Shown in pieces: positions 51,154 to 62,827 of a stretch of DNA of 64,000 nucleotides. Origin of the DNA: Ooceraea biroi. Lineage: Eukaryota; Arthropoda; Insecta; Hymenoptera; Formicidae. The position numbers and the translations under genes are program-made. Position 1 is the first letter of the stretch. Every line of letters begins with the position of its first letter. The notes beneath the pieces are model-generated. The model did not search any database and was not told the origin of the DNA. It worked only from the letters and a program-made list of their open reading frames with translations. Location of the stretch: positions 14,683,787-14,747,786 of the forward strand of contig NC_039514.1 of assembly GCF_003672135.1 (NCBI RefSeq), written 5' to 3'.

Positions 51154-54100
51154 TTAAATGCCAATATTGACAGGTACTTTCATCTGTATCATAAGTATCA
51201 CAAATGTTGCAATAGTGATGCAAAACTGAAAAAGATATATTAATAGATATATTAAAGATATATTAATAGATATATTAAAGATATAGAGAATCCCCTATTA
51301 TGAGATATACTCCTAATATAAGATAATGGAGTTTCTGCTAAACTAGTGAGCACTATCTGTTAATTCCACCATAAACTTATTACTCTTGGTGTAAAATGTA
51401 TTTAGTGAAAAATTCATTGTTCGTTATTGCGTTTAGCTTTTGCAAGAAAAGGTTTGTGAAATTGTGAACATGTCAAAGAAACTTAAGGTAAGTCTTTAAA
51501 CCTTGTTTATTACATAATAAAGAAATGGTTGGCAATAAATTCAGTATGCAATGATAGAGTAGAATCGTAGTAACAGGAAAATACGCGATTTGTTGAATTG
51601 CTTAATTGTAGAGGTTAGATTTCATGATCGCGGAACCGCTGGGCGTGTGGCTCGTATAATGAGATATTCAGGGTACTCTTAATATGAGATACTTATTGCT
51701 CGAATATGAAGAGTATATAGTGTAATAAAAAGAAAGAAAATACTACGTTAAGGGTAAAGAAAAGTTAATACGAATTTATATTACGAATTTTTGTGTATTT
51801 AATTTTTATAGAATCTGACTATGGAGGTTAGAGAAACGAGGAAGCGTTGACAGTGGAATCGTGAAGATTTGGCGAAGGCTGTGGCAGCAGTATTTTTATA
51901 AAAATATCTAATAAAGTTTTTTACTTGCAATACTGATGTATTTTGCACTTTTAACACCGATTTCTCAAGGTATCTTATATTAGGAGCACACTTTCACGAT
52001 TTGCGTAAAGCTCTTTTTTCAAATTTTTTTAATTTTCCAAAAAAATAATATTTAAATTAGATTTTTCATTTCACCAACCTAAAGCTTATTAAATTCTCTT
52101 CAAGAGAACGTATTACATTTTTAAATTCTGCCTATAGATTTCCTTACATTCGGCAAAATCGATATGGTATCTCATAATCGGGGACTTTCCTCTATTAATA
52201 GATATATTAAAGATATATTTTTAGTGTTTGCAATAGTACATTTAAGTAACGGTACAAAATAAGTTAAAAACTAAGAATTATTATAAGATATTTATATGTA
52301 ATGTGAAAGAATAGTATTATAATAATAAATCTAATAACAAAGATAGCGTCTTCAAAATAATTTTCTAAATGTTTGATAGTTATATCAGATATGATGCAAT
52401 AATTAACAAAACATAATAAATGCGGATATAAACCTTCCAAAAAAACTTTTGACCAAATTCGAAGAGACCCATTCCAGTAAATTTTAATGGATGATGCATT
52501 GCTTGTAGAATAAACTGGTAAATCTGTAAATAAGTAATTAAAACTATTATATTTTAAATAATTTATTTCGCTTGCTTTGTGTTGTTATAACATTCTTTTA
52601 CCTCTTTCCATATATCAGCGTATCGCATAACATGTGTCAGTTGATCAATTGTTTTGTCAATACCATTAGCCTGAAATTTATGATCAATTATTATTGAATG
52701 CATATTTTTATTAAAAATGGCGTTTTACCTTGTATTTCACACTGTCACAGATATAATTTATAACGTATAGCCTTATTATAAATGAAGAAGCCCAAAGAAA
52801 TGTCATAAACCAGTCAAGGGACGAAAACTCATTTAAATATTTGTCATACGTTATAAAGAAGAACATATGATAACAAAACGCTGTTAAATATAGAAGATAA
52901 GATGCTGTTTGAAGAGTCATCTTCATTCCGAACATTAAGTTTAAGTCACAGGAGATGCGATGTAATTCTAAGTAAAGGTGCCTGTAAAAACGTATTTGGT
53001 TTTATCACACAACACAGAAGTTATAACGGCTTAGAAGAAATAGTTTTTTATTATTTATTGCTTAATTGTTACATAACAAATTATTAATCTATGCAATATT
53101 AATACGTTTATCGTTTTACATTGTGGTCCAAAACACTTGTTTGTAATTATTGGTTGATTTATTAATGGCGATTATTGATTTATTCCATGGACGCCTTATC
53201 CCTAATTCCTTTCCCACCAATAGACATTTTATATGCTCGTGTACTTTATCAAATCTATTACCGACATACCTGCATTGTAAGATATGTCACAGTTTATAAA
53301 ATACTATAAAAAGCTGAACTTTTAATTTAAATGGTAAATCATGCGCACGCACAACGATAAATGACATTTAATAAGTTTATAAATATTTCTTCAATTTTAT
53401 TTTGTTTATTTCTTTTTAAGAAAATATTTTAGTATAAATATAAAAAAATATTAGGTTGGAAAATTTCCATCAATCTGAAGAAAATCCTTTGTAAGGTTTA
53501 TTGAATAAATTCTTTAAAAATAAACTTACTATTTTACTATTTTAAGAATTCCGTATTATAAATTACTTTCTGTAAACTAATGAATATATCTTATAATTTA
53601 TGATTTTATAACTTATGATTTTCGCAATACTAACCGAGCTATTAACGATTAAAGTAAACGAATGAGAGCGCGGCTCGTGCAGCGAGGCCTGGTACGGCTT
53701 GTAACTCTGTCAATTTTGCGAGTTTCGACTTAAAAATTTAACCACATATTTCCAAGACTTCAATCTTTCAGAAAATGTAAAAAAATCGATTTTTTCGACC
53801 CAACAAAGTAAAAATCCTCCTTAATTACGGCTTAATTAGTGAAGCAGTGGCGCACCTCAGGGATGCCTCGCTGCACGAGTTGCGCTCTCATTTATTTACT
53901 TTAATCGTTAATAACTCGGTTATTATTGCGAAAATCGCAAAATGGTACAGGACTTTTCGATTCATTGTCAACTAACATAAGTCCAAACTATAACGGGTAG
54001 TTCCGGAGTTATGAAATACCTTGTAGAATTACGAACAGCATACATGATTTACTCTAATTTACTATTATAAATACATGTTGTACATACCACAAAAGAATAA

Positions 54101-55100
54101 TAAATAAAACATCCACTAATATGTTCACATGAGTACCATAAAGTATTATGACTGACAGGATTAGTGCCCAAAAAACACTCATGTGTTGGGCATAGTTTTG
54201 TACATAATAAATATTTAAGGTAAAACTGTATAGGAACCATCCAATTATTATTTGTTTTGACCACATGAATATCCTTTTATGCATTTTCGGAGTACCGAGT
54301 TGTTCTAAAGTGTCGTCCACAGCGTCAAGTTTAATCATACACATCTCAAATTTCTAAAATAATATTAAGCAATAATATAATACATATCAATGTTTCTACT
54401 ATTTCTGCAAATATTTTAAATATGAAACACATAATAATGTAACATCTTTTTACAAATATATATAGTATATTACTTTGGGTATTTGAATATTAGTAAAGTT
54501 ATGCTGCGATCTGACACAAAAAAAACTATATTCTATATATGTAGTTAAATCTAATTTTCACAAATAAAACTTTATGTGATATATGAACATAACATATATA
54601 AATATATAACATATTTGTATATACGTTAAATTATATATGTATATACACATACATACATACGTATATACAAATATTGTATATAGTATATAATACTGTATAT
54701 AATAAATAATACTATATAATACAGTCACGCATATATATGTGCATATGAGTATATATGAATGCATATGAGTGCACAATTAATGTCAATACTAAAAATATAG
54801 TTGTACCTTGTGATAGTAGAAACCTACGAAACTGGATGTAATTGTGGCAAGAATATTAATCACTGTGATAATAAAGCTAATAATAGTGAAAAATATTCTT
54901 TCCAGGGTAAATAAAGTTGTCACATAATAAGTAACGTATATATAAAGAGACCACACTGTCAAAGAATATAGTATACTTAAGTATGTAACCCATCGAATCC
55001 TTAAATGTGGTTGTTTTATGGGATAAGCGCCTAAACCAATGACAAAACACGTGAGAAAAAGAGGACGCAAAGCTTGTTGTATAGTGATCGTCATGATCAT
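51154..55100 (-). CDS. GrW8: gustatory receptor, seven exons, about 397 aa
   Basis: Exons: 55100-54807, 54353-54088, 53269-53120, 52981-52729, 52670-52602, 52523-52434, 51225-51154. Exon 1 differs from GrW7 at few positions; exon 2 reads KLDAVDDTLEQLGTPKMH; exon 3 YVGNRFDKVHEHIKCLL; exon 4 HLYLELHRISCDLNLMFGM, where GrW7 has IARELN; exon 6 HPLKFTGMGLFEFGQKFFWK; exon 7 CITIATFVILMIQMKVP. Exon 4 is 253 nt, one codon longer than usual. The gene is stretched by a pogo-like relic in intron 6 and a foldback element in intron 2, both missing from GrW7. Open in all exons with good splice sites. ATG at 55100, since the codons before it are GTG. Confidence 0.86.
51286..52192 (+). mobile_element. 907-bp pogo-like non-autonomous element in GrW8 intron 6
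   Basis: Flanked by TA (51284-51285 and 52193-52194). Both ends carry CCCCgATTATGAGATA-type inverted repeats: left gagaatcccctattatgaga, right reverse complement starting gaggaaagtccccgattatg. The GrW7 intron is the empty site. Inside, the + strand has ATG at 51470 (MSKKLK), a donor at 51488, an acceptor at 51811, and then MEVRETRKR, a stop, and QWNREDLAKAVAAV. This resembles the start of pogo-type transposases (psq helix-turn-helix), so it is an internally deleted derivative. Confidence 0.72.
53617..54022. mobile_element. Foldback MITE in GrW8 intron 2
   Basis: Arms of about 72 bases pair (53617-53688 with 53865-53936): gattttcgcaata through the gcagcgaggc core. By comparison with GrW7 intron 2, the foreign segment extends to about 54022. 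Target duplication not resolved. Related GC-rich blocks occur at 22.98-23.17 kb. Confidence 0.65.
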
Positions 55101-55225
55101 CACCACTGTGAATGAACTCTGAATGTCTGTTGATGCTTATTCGCCGGATACATTACGATTACGTGTCGATAGTCTGATGATGGTTGAATCCTTGTATTAG
55201 CGACATATGTTACGGTACTTACGTA

Positions 55226-55241
55226 TATTAAAACGATTGAT
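55226..55241 (-). promoter_or_regulatory. Conserved upstream block of GrW8
   Basis: TATTAAAACGATTGAT on the + strand, followed on the gene strand by ATATAC-gtaagt. An acceptor (ttcattcacag at 55106) lies 5 bases before the ATG, leaving a putative 5' UTR intron of about 117 bases. Confidence 0.6.
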
Positions 55242-55839
55242 CTGTTTTGACAAATGAGAGAGAAAAAAAATTATTTCTCATTGAATTATGCCGATCACTT
55301 AGGTAATGCTATTAGTCCATATGTCGCTTGCTTTCCTGTACGAAGTAAATGCAGTTATGTACTTTTTGCTATGTATTGCTGTGTATGTAACTTTCATTGT
55401 TATGTGTATAATATTTCATGCGGTCATGCACAAGAAAATCAATAAACAATTATAAGATATTATAAAATAATCTACTATAAATATTGAAGAAGCTTTTTAA
55501 TTATCAATTGTTATTATTAATATTATTTTTATTAACTCATCTGTAAGAAAATAACGATAATTTTGAGGAAAAAAAGAAAAAGATACAGAAATATAAATGT
55601 TTTTTAAGAGAGAAAAAAGTATATAAAGTTACACACTTTATATATGTAAAGTATGATAATAATTTACATTTTTACTTTATTCTCAATATAAAAAATGTTT
55701 TATAGATGTTTATAATATTCTATTAATATAAGATATAAATTTATATTGAGTATACATATATGCATACACGAAAAGTGCATAAAATGCTATTTTAAAATAA
55801 TATTTTACAGAAATGTGTACACGGTGATTTGAACACTAA

Positions 55840-56096
55840 AATACGTAGCTACAGTTGCTATTAAAATACATATTATTGGCGTCGCGAGATAACAATATTA
55901 TAGAAAGAGAAAAATTAAGATATTATACAGTAGATATCCATAAACAAACCATATAGATAGTCAAAGAATACGAAAAAGAACTTAAATACTCACTTCAGTC
56001 AATCATCGGTCTTGACTTAAAGGAATAGACACTTAAAACAATAATATAGCACGAAAAGTAGCAAGGCCTGTTGGAGCGTGGTGAATTTATCCACCG
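55840..56096 (-). pseudogene. Solitary first-exon relic (GrW7/GrW8-like)
   Basis: On the gene strand it reads TTLQQALLLFVLYYC near the start, matching TITIQQALRPLFLTCF of GrW7/GrW8 in position. Then come several in-frame stops and FVFFDYLYGLF, corresponding to LYSLTVWSLYI. The initiator is lost. No exons 2-7 follow before GrW8. The upstream block (56205-56220) is well preserved. Confidence 0.65.
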
Positions 56097-56204
56097 TAAA
56101 CTAACACCTAGTAACCGATAAAATTGCTGGTCACGTCACAATTGCGTCGATTCACCATGCTAGTATTTTTTATAATTTGATATTCATTACGCAGCACTCA
56201 GGTG

Positions 56205-56220
56205 TATTAAAACAATCGAT
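56205..56220 (-). promoter_or_regulatory. Conserved upstream block of the 55.9-kb relic
   Basis: TATTAAAACAATCGAT on the + strand, an excellent match although the exon it served is dead. Confidence 0.55.
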
Positions 56221-56229
56221 CCGCATTGA

Positions 56230-57071
56230 TAAATAACAGAGATAGTCTATTCAATTTTGCATGTTGCGAAGCATTGAAAAGCGATGTTACTAATTCATTT
56301 CTTTTAGAAGTAGACGCAAAGTAGACATTATTCAAGAGGTTTTTATATAAAGCAATTTTCATGTAATATGACATAATACGCTACGTGAGACATATAACAC
56401 TCAAGAAGCACGAATAATACATGTGTGATGGTCTCATTTTCCTAATTTTTTTTATTTCAATCAATTTAATCAATTTGATGTAATAATATGATAACGTGAT
56501 TAACAAAGACAGAGAAAGGGAGAGAATAAAAAAAAGAGAGATATAACATGTAAAGAGTTTTAATAGATATTACTTTATACAGTTACACACATACGCGCGC
56601 GCGCATACACACTTTAGAATATTTTTAAATCCTAAGATTTAAAAATAGTCTAAACAATTATGACAATAAATCAACTATATTTATATATGTATTACTCTTC
56701 CTAGTTTTTAAAATATCATGGAATTATATAGTTTAATTATAATTATTCAGATTCGAAATTATTTAAAAATTATTTTAAAATATTCTCTGTTTCCCTTAAC
56801 TTTTTTAAGTATTCTCTAAATATTCTCCAGAACAATAAAATAGAATTAAAATGAAAAAGAATTGATATAAAATTTATTATATAACAAAGTAAAATAAGTA
56901 TATGTTTATAATCTCTACATGTGAAACGTATATTTTTTATTAATATATATTGTACATATTATATATAAATTTATTATACAAATAATGATTTTATATAATG
57001 TTTTATTTTTATTCTTAAAATATTATTTTAATTTTTTTAAAATACTTTTTTAAAAGTCAAAGTTAGTTGTA
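56230..57071. other. AT-rich spacer upstream of the relic
   Basis: No exon or element recognised; contains a short alternating acacatacgcgcgcgcgcata run near 56583. Confidence 0.4.
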
Positions 57072-59414
57072 TTAAATATAAGTAGTAGACATCTGTATCA
57101 TGAGGATTGCAAATGTTATTATTGTCACGAAGAACTGGAAAAAAGGAAAAAAATGGAAATTCAATTTCCATGCAGACAGTTTCAGTATAAGGTAAATGAG
57201 ACTTATTTTAGTGCACCATTACTGTTAATTTACATTTAACGTATTATTTTATATTCGCACGCCCATGCATGTGTAGTAAATCATGTTACATTCTTATGTT
57301 AAACGCGCGCACGAATATAATAATAAAAATATTCTATAATATTTGATCACAGAAAATACAATGACATCCTTTTATGGTTTACGATATGTGATATGAGAGA
57401 GATACTGAAGTGTAAAGAAATGTGAAAAAGTTAATTTAGAGAGACACCAACTTTCCATAGGAAACCATTGCCAAAATAAAAAAGACCCAGTCCAGTGAAT
57501 TTCAAGGGATGATGCATTACTTGCAATACAAATTGATAAATCTGCGAACACAAATTAGCAATTTAGGGTTATTAATATAGGGTTATTAAACGAATTAACA
57601 ATTATTTCCATTATTACTAAGATCTTATTTTATACCTCGCTTCGAAGATCAGCATATCGAGGAATATCTGCTAATTGATGAATTATCTGATCGATTTTGT
57701 TAGCCTGAAATATTGCAACAAGATAACATTAATAAATGTTTTATATTTATTAATATTTTTACGTAGAAAGTTACGTATCAATTTACTTTAGCACAGACGC
57801 TCTCACAGACGTAATTTAAGCAGAAAAGCCTAATCACATATATAAATGCCCAGATGAAGATATCAAGCCATTCGGTAATCATTGAGAGATCAAAATAATG
57901 ACGATATAGGATAAGGAAATGACATAATCTTGTCAGGTATATCAAATAAGCTGTCACTTCTATAGTCATTTGTATTCCGAACATTGAGTTTAATTCACGA
58001 GCGATTTGACACAATTCTAAGTGGAGATGCCTATAAAAAAATAAAATCTATTAGTGAGGATGTAAATAGAGTTATTTATTTAAGCTATTTGTCTATTATT
58101 CGGACAAATTAAATCTTTAGTTAAATCTCAAGTACGCCACTTTTATTGTCCAATTAGGTTCAATTCAGTGATCTATGCGAGTATATTCGTGTACCGATTT
58201 ACATTACGGTCCATAGCACGCGCTTGTAATTGTCAGGATACATGATATATTGACGAGTAGTCACAGTTCTTCTCCATGTACGTTTTACTTTATGTTCCTG
58301 CTTCACCAGCAGATATTTCATGTGTTCATATATCTCGTCAAATCTGGTGCCAATGTACCTACATTCATGAAATATAAATTGTTAATGATAATTAGTAGAG
58401 CATTAATATAAATTGGCTAGCTCTCTTGTCGCAGATGTAATCCTGTTATAAGACAGTGTATAAATATTTATAATCAAACTGTTTTAGAATTATGAATTTT
58501 ATGAAATATATGAAACACATTTATTATTTTTATTGTCATATGTGTGTGTGTATTCTCTTCTCTCTATTTTTGAATTGAGAAACTTTATATAAAATATTAA
58601 AATTTCTTTAATCATTTTAGTGAAAATATTTAAATATATCAATAAAAAATATATCAATAATATGAAGATATTAAAACTAATTTAATTATTATATAAAAGT
58701 TTATAGTGAGAGAAAGTTTTTATATGAATATTCCAAATAATATACTAACCATATAAGAGTCATAAATATCAAATCCATAAGCATATTCACATGCTCATGA
58801 TGATTTACAATGTAGGGCAGAACTACGATTTGATTATCGTTTGTCACACGTAACCACCATGTTGTATCAATTGTATCCGCTATAAATCTGCATATGCACC
58901 ATCCAATTAATGTCCAGTTTGAACAAGTGTGCAGCTTTCCATATACGTTTTGAGTGCCTAGTTCCTTTAGCGTATCATCTATAGCAGCAAGTCTTTTGAA
59001 GAATATTCGGAATCTCTGTACAATGTCAGACAAGAAATACATATATCGATCTTTTACGATATTTGAAAACAAAAATTTCTTTAATTCGTTGTGTTAACGG
59101 ATTCAATTAATTTGAATTTCGAATGTACGCCCATGTATATATACCTTATGTTGATATAAGTTCATGATAATAAATGTCACGGTGGTGAGAGCAGTAATCT
59201 GCAAATTGACTATAGTAGATAGCGTTAGAAACCACTTTTCGGTTTTCAACATAACCACAGCGTAATAATAAAGAAACCAATAAGCGATCCATATTGTCAG
59301 ATTGTAGAGTATACTTAAATAAAATTTCTTCGGGGAGTAGACACCTAGACCAACAACGGAGGCGGTCAGAAGCAAAGGTTGCAGAGCCTGTTCTATGGTA
59401 GTTGCCATAGTCAT
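57072..59414 (-). CDS. GrW9: gustatory receptor, seven exons, about 385 aa
   Basis: Exons: 59414-59145, 59015-58750, 58358-58203, 58030-57787, 57704-57636, 57541-57452, 57134-57072. Exon 1 reads MATTIEQALQPLLL and VYSPKKFY; exon 2 RLAAIDDTLKELGTQNVY; exon 3 YIGTRFDEIYEHMKYLL; exon 4 HLHLELCQIARELNSMFGI; exon 5 IPRYADLRSE; exon 6 HPLKFTGLGLFYFGNGF; exon 7 FVTIITFAILMIQM. Exon 4 is 244 nt, two codons shorter than the norm. An ATG at 59435 is in frame, but a cag acceptor just before 59414 fits the other genes better. It is the most divergent full copy on the right side and lacks an obvious ATCGAT upstream block. Ligand unknown. Confidence 0.85.
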
Positions 59415-59888
59415 CACTGTCACGTTTTCTGTCATAAACTGACATCACGCGTCTCTTGTAACTCGATCGGCCGACATATACCTCATTTATCAGAGCGATA
59501 GAATAATACATAGTTGGATCAATGCATTAACGCCATCCATCATTTAATTCCTTCATAAACATACGCGATGACATAGTCGATTGAGGCCGCCAGACATTAT
59601 TACTGTCAACGATTGGTATACAATATTTAACTTACGGATAGTCAATTCAGATCTTGATATAAAAATTATACGGCTAGTAGAAATAAAAAAACGATATCTT
59701 TTATAGTGAATGGGTATCTGTGGAAGCATGTTAGACATATCATCGCGAACTACATAATCAATATCCATTTTACTGAATTTAGATTTTATGATATTCTTTG
59801 GGCGTTCCGAACTTTTTCAAAGTAGCGTCCACAAAACCCAGCTTTCTTATGCACATAAAAAATTTCTAGGATGTAAGAATATAATATA

Positions 59889-60751
59889 CAGGTGAGGCAC
59901 CTAAAACAGGCCACCTGAATATCTCGGCTGTTATTGGTGATAGAAAAAAATGTGTCAGACCAAACTTGCATGGTTTCGAGGGACACATAATTTGTTCTAA
60001 ATAGTTTTTTATTAGGTGGACTCGTAGAGGTCATATGAAGGTCAACTTCGTTTTTTTAAATGGTATGATATGTTTTTTTATGTACCATCTAGTAGAGCGT
60101 TTGAAAATGCGCACATTGATCTACGGGTCAAAGTCATTCAAGGTCACTGAAGGCTAAAATTTCTAAGTGCTAGAACTTTTTCATTTCTGAGTTTACGGTA
60201 TTTTCAATAGCAGAGAACTCTAGGCAATATAAAAAATATAGATATCAACAATTCCGAACTTCTCGGAAAAGAAAAAGTTTCTAACGGCTAGAACTTTTTC
60301 ATTTCTGAATTTACGGTATTTTCAATAGCAGAGAACTCTAGGCAATATAAAAAATAATGATATCATCAACTCAGAACTTCGCGGAAAAAGAAAAAATTTC
60401 TAAGGGTTAGAACTTTTTCATTTCTGAGTTTACAGTATTTTTAATAGCAGAGAACTCTAGGCAATATAAAGTAAATTATTTTCCCTTGCAGTTGGCCTTC
60501 AGTGACCTTGAATGATTTTGACCCGTAGATCAATGTGCGCATCTTCAAACGCTCTACTAGATAGTACATATTATACCATTTAATAAAACGAAGTTGACCT
60601 TCATATGACTTCTACGCGTCCACCTGATAAAAAACTATTGAGAACAAATTATGTGTCCCTCGAAACGATGCAAGTTTGGTCTGACACATTTTTTTCTATC
60701 ATCAATAACAGCCGAGATATTCAGGTGGCCTGTTTTAGGTGCCTCACCCTG
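59889..60751. mobile_element. 863-bp TA-flanked non-autonomous element upstream of GrW9
   Basis: Ends CAGGTGAGGCACCTAAAACA and the reverse complement of CAGGGTGAGGCACCTAAAAC, flanked by TA (59887-59888 and 60752-60753). Inverted arms of about 265 bases (59889-60155 and 60490-60751). The centre holds nearly three tandem units of about 118 bases. No transposase. TA duplication and CAGG ends suggest a Tc1/mariner-type MITE. Confidence 0.8.
60155..60478 (+). repeat. Three tandem 118-bp units inside the 863-bp element
   Basis: Units start near 60155, 60272 and 60390. Each contains ctagaactttttcatttctg (or a close variant), then acggtattttcaatagcaga and ctctaggcaatataaa; the last unit is truncated. 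Confidence 0.8.
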
Positions 60752-61487
60752 TATATAATATAATAGAATTCTTCTCTCTTATGAAAGAAACATGTAACAG
60801 TGCATGTACTATGAAATCATAATTTATGAAAAATCTTTTTAAACTCTTTAATATTTTATTTTGCATGAAATATGTATTATGCGTAGTGTACAGGGTGGGG
60901 AAAAATTATTGGTCAAGCTTTCGCCAGTCGATTCTACTCGTCGAGATCGCCAACATTGCATCATAAACATGGTGCCGCAAAATTAACTTTCAAGGTCATT
61001 TTCAATGTTAAATTTTTTTATTGGCTTAGTCGATTCTACTCGTCGAGCTGAACAAAAGTCTCAAAGGGACCATATGCCGGAAATCAATATTTCATAGAGA
61101 AATCTTCGTTTGAAGTTTTTAGAAGCCAAAAAATTTCGTAAAATTAATTGTGATGAATGTAAAATCTGCTTAATCTACTCTTAACGCTACCCAGGAACAA
61201 CGAAGTGGGCGTGGTAGATTTTTGTTCCCTTCGGGGTATCTTGGTACCCAGTAACATTTCAACGGCTGTTGGTTCCTTAAAGCAACGGTCATTTGCCTCG
61301 GAGAGGAATAATATATCGCTCCATAAGACATTCGTTACTTGTGCTTAAGAAGCTTTCCATCCATATCCAGACCTTTTTCGTGATTATTAGAAGACCGCCG
61401 CTGATCTTGAATCAATTTTCAGTGTAAAATAAAAAAAATTGTTTTAATTTTTTACCAAATTTTTTCTAAGAATAACGTTGCTGTAGC

Positions 61488-62687
61488 ATGCCTCGACGTG
61501 ATGGCCGTGATCGGGCGCTTCGGGATGGGCGTGACCAACGTCTAATGCTTCGAGCAATTGATCGTGCTCATGGTAATTACACACGAGCACGAGCTCTTTA
61601 TGCTAGTTGGTTGCGACGCCAAGCTAATGGCAGACCATTACGTCCAGGGTCCGTGCCTGATCGTCGAGAATTTCAACGACTCGATGAACGATTACATGAT
61701 CAGGAGCAAATGAATTTTGCAGGTGCTGGCCACCGTAGGGCAGGTCGTCCTCGTGTGTCTTGGAGAATTGAGAAACGTGTGATTGCTCTAGCTCGAACTT
61801 ATCCTGTCATGGGATCACGACGCATAGGCGCGCGAGTAGGGGTTGATCATAAAACAGTCTTGCGCAATCTCTGTGAGGAAGGCCTACGACCCTACAAAGT
61901 GCAGGTAGTGCATGAGTTACGACCTGATGATCGCACAGCTCGTCTTCGTTTTTGTCGGTGGATGCTTCGCAAGATCCGAAGATATCGGCACTTTCTGAAA
62001 AATATAGTGTTCACTGATGAATCCAGTTTTTCCAACACTTCCATTTTGAACCGGCAAAATGTTCGCATCTGGCGCAGACGCAATCCACACGCAATGGTCC
62101 AAAGAGTTCAGCAGGGCCGTTTTTCAGTCAATGTTTGGTCAGGGATACTCGGGAATGATTATATTGCTTCTGTGTTTCTCTCAAACCGATTGTCAAGCGT
62201 TGAGTATTTGCGGTTTCTACGTCATACTCTCCTGAATCGACTGCGACGTATGGTTCCGAGGAATGCCCGTAATCGAATTTTTTTTATGCATGACGGTGCT
62301 CCACCGCATTTCGGCAGGCAAGTCCGCGCTTTTTTACAACGAGTTTTTGGAACTCGATGGATCGGTCGTAATCCTGCGCCACACTTATAGCCCGCCCGTT
62401 AACCTGACCTGAACCCTCTGGACTTTTATTTCTGGGGAGCTCTGAAAGCCATTGTTTATGGGTCAAGCAGGGCTTTAAGGACAGCTCAGGATTTACGAGA
62501 TCGCATTGAAGAGGCGGTTGCTACTTTAGCACGAAATCGAGCTGTGCTCCGTAGAGTGCGAGATAATTTGGTGGAGAGACTCCAAGCTTGCATTGATAAC
62601 GGTGGTGGTCACATTGAAGCTGGCAGACAAGCACAACTGCTCAGAGCTATTGGGGCCGATGGGTCAGTTCTGTTTGTTCGTAGGTAG
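61488..62687 (+). pseudogene. Mariner-type transposase with two in-frame stops
   Basis: A 400-codon frame, interrupted by TAG at 62388-62390 and TAA at 62400-62402 but otherwise uninterrupted. The N-terminal third is arginine-rich with helix-turn-helix features (MGSRRIGARVGVDHKTVLRN near residue 110). Catalytic motifs follow: VFTDESSF, FMHDGAPPHF and PDLNPLDFYFWG. The two stops fall in the stretch just before the third aspartate, where relatives usually have a WPARSPDLNP-like string. Second and third aspartates are about 37 residues apart. Two point mutations explain both stops, so inactivation looks young. Confidence 0.85.
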
Positions 62688-62701
62688 CGTCGACGACGAT
62701 A

Positions 62702-62827
62702 AAGTGAGAGGCAAGGGGAACTCACTGTAATCAAGTCACCCCGAGGTGAGAGGCGAGGGGAACTCACTGTAATCAAGTTACCCCGAGGTGAGAGGCGAGG
62801 GGGACTCACTGTAATCAAGTCACCTCG
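62702..62827 (+). repeat. Three tandem 42-bp units inside the mariner-type element
   Basis: Units 62702-62743, 62744-62785 and 62786-62827, each with GTGAGAGGC(A/G)AGGGG(G/A)ACTCACT, in which AGTGAG/GGTGAG and CTCACT form a short hairpin. The same core occurs in the palindromic element at 35795-35817. Confidence 0.88.
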
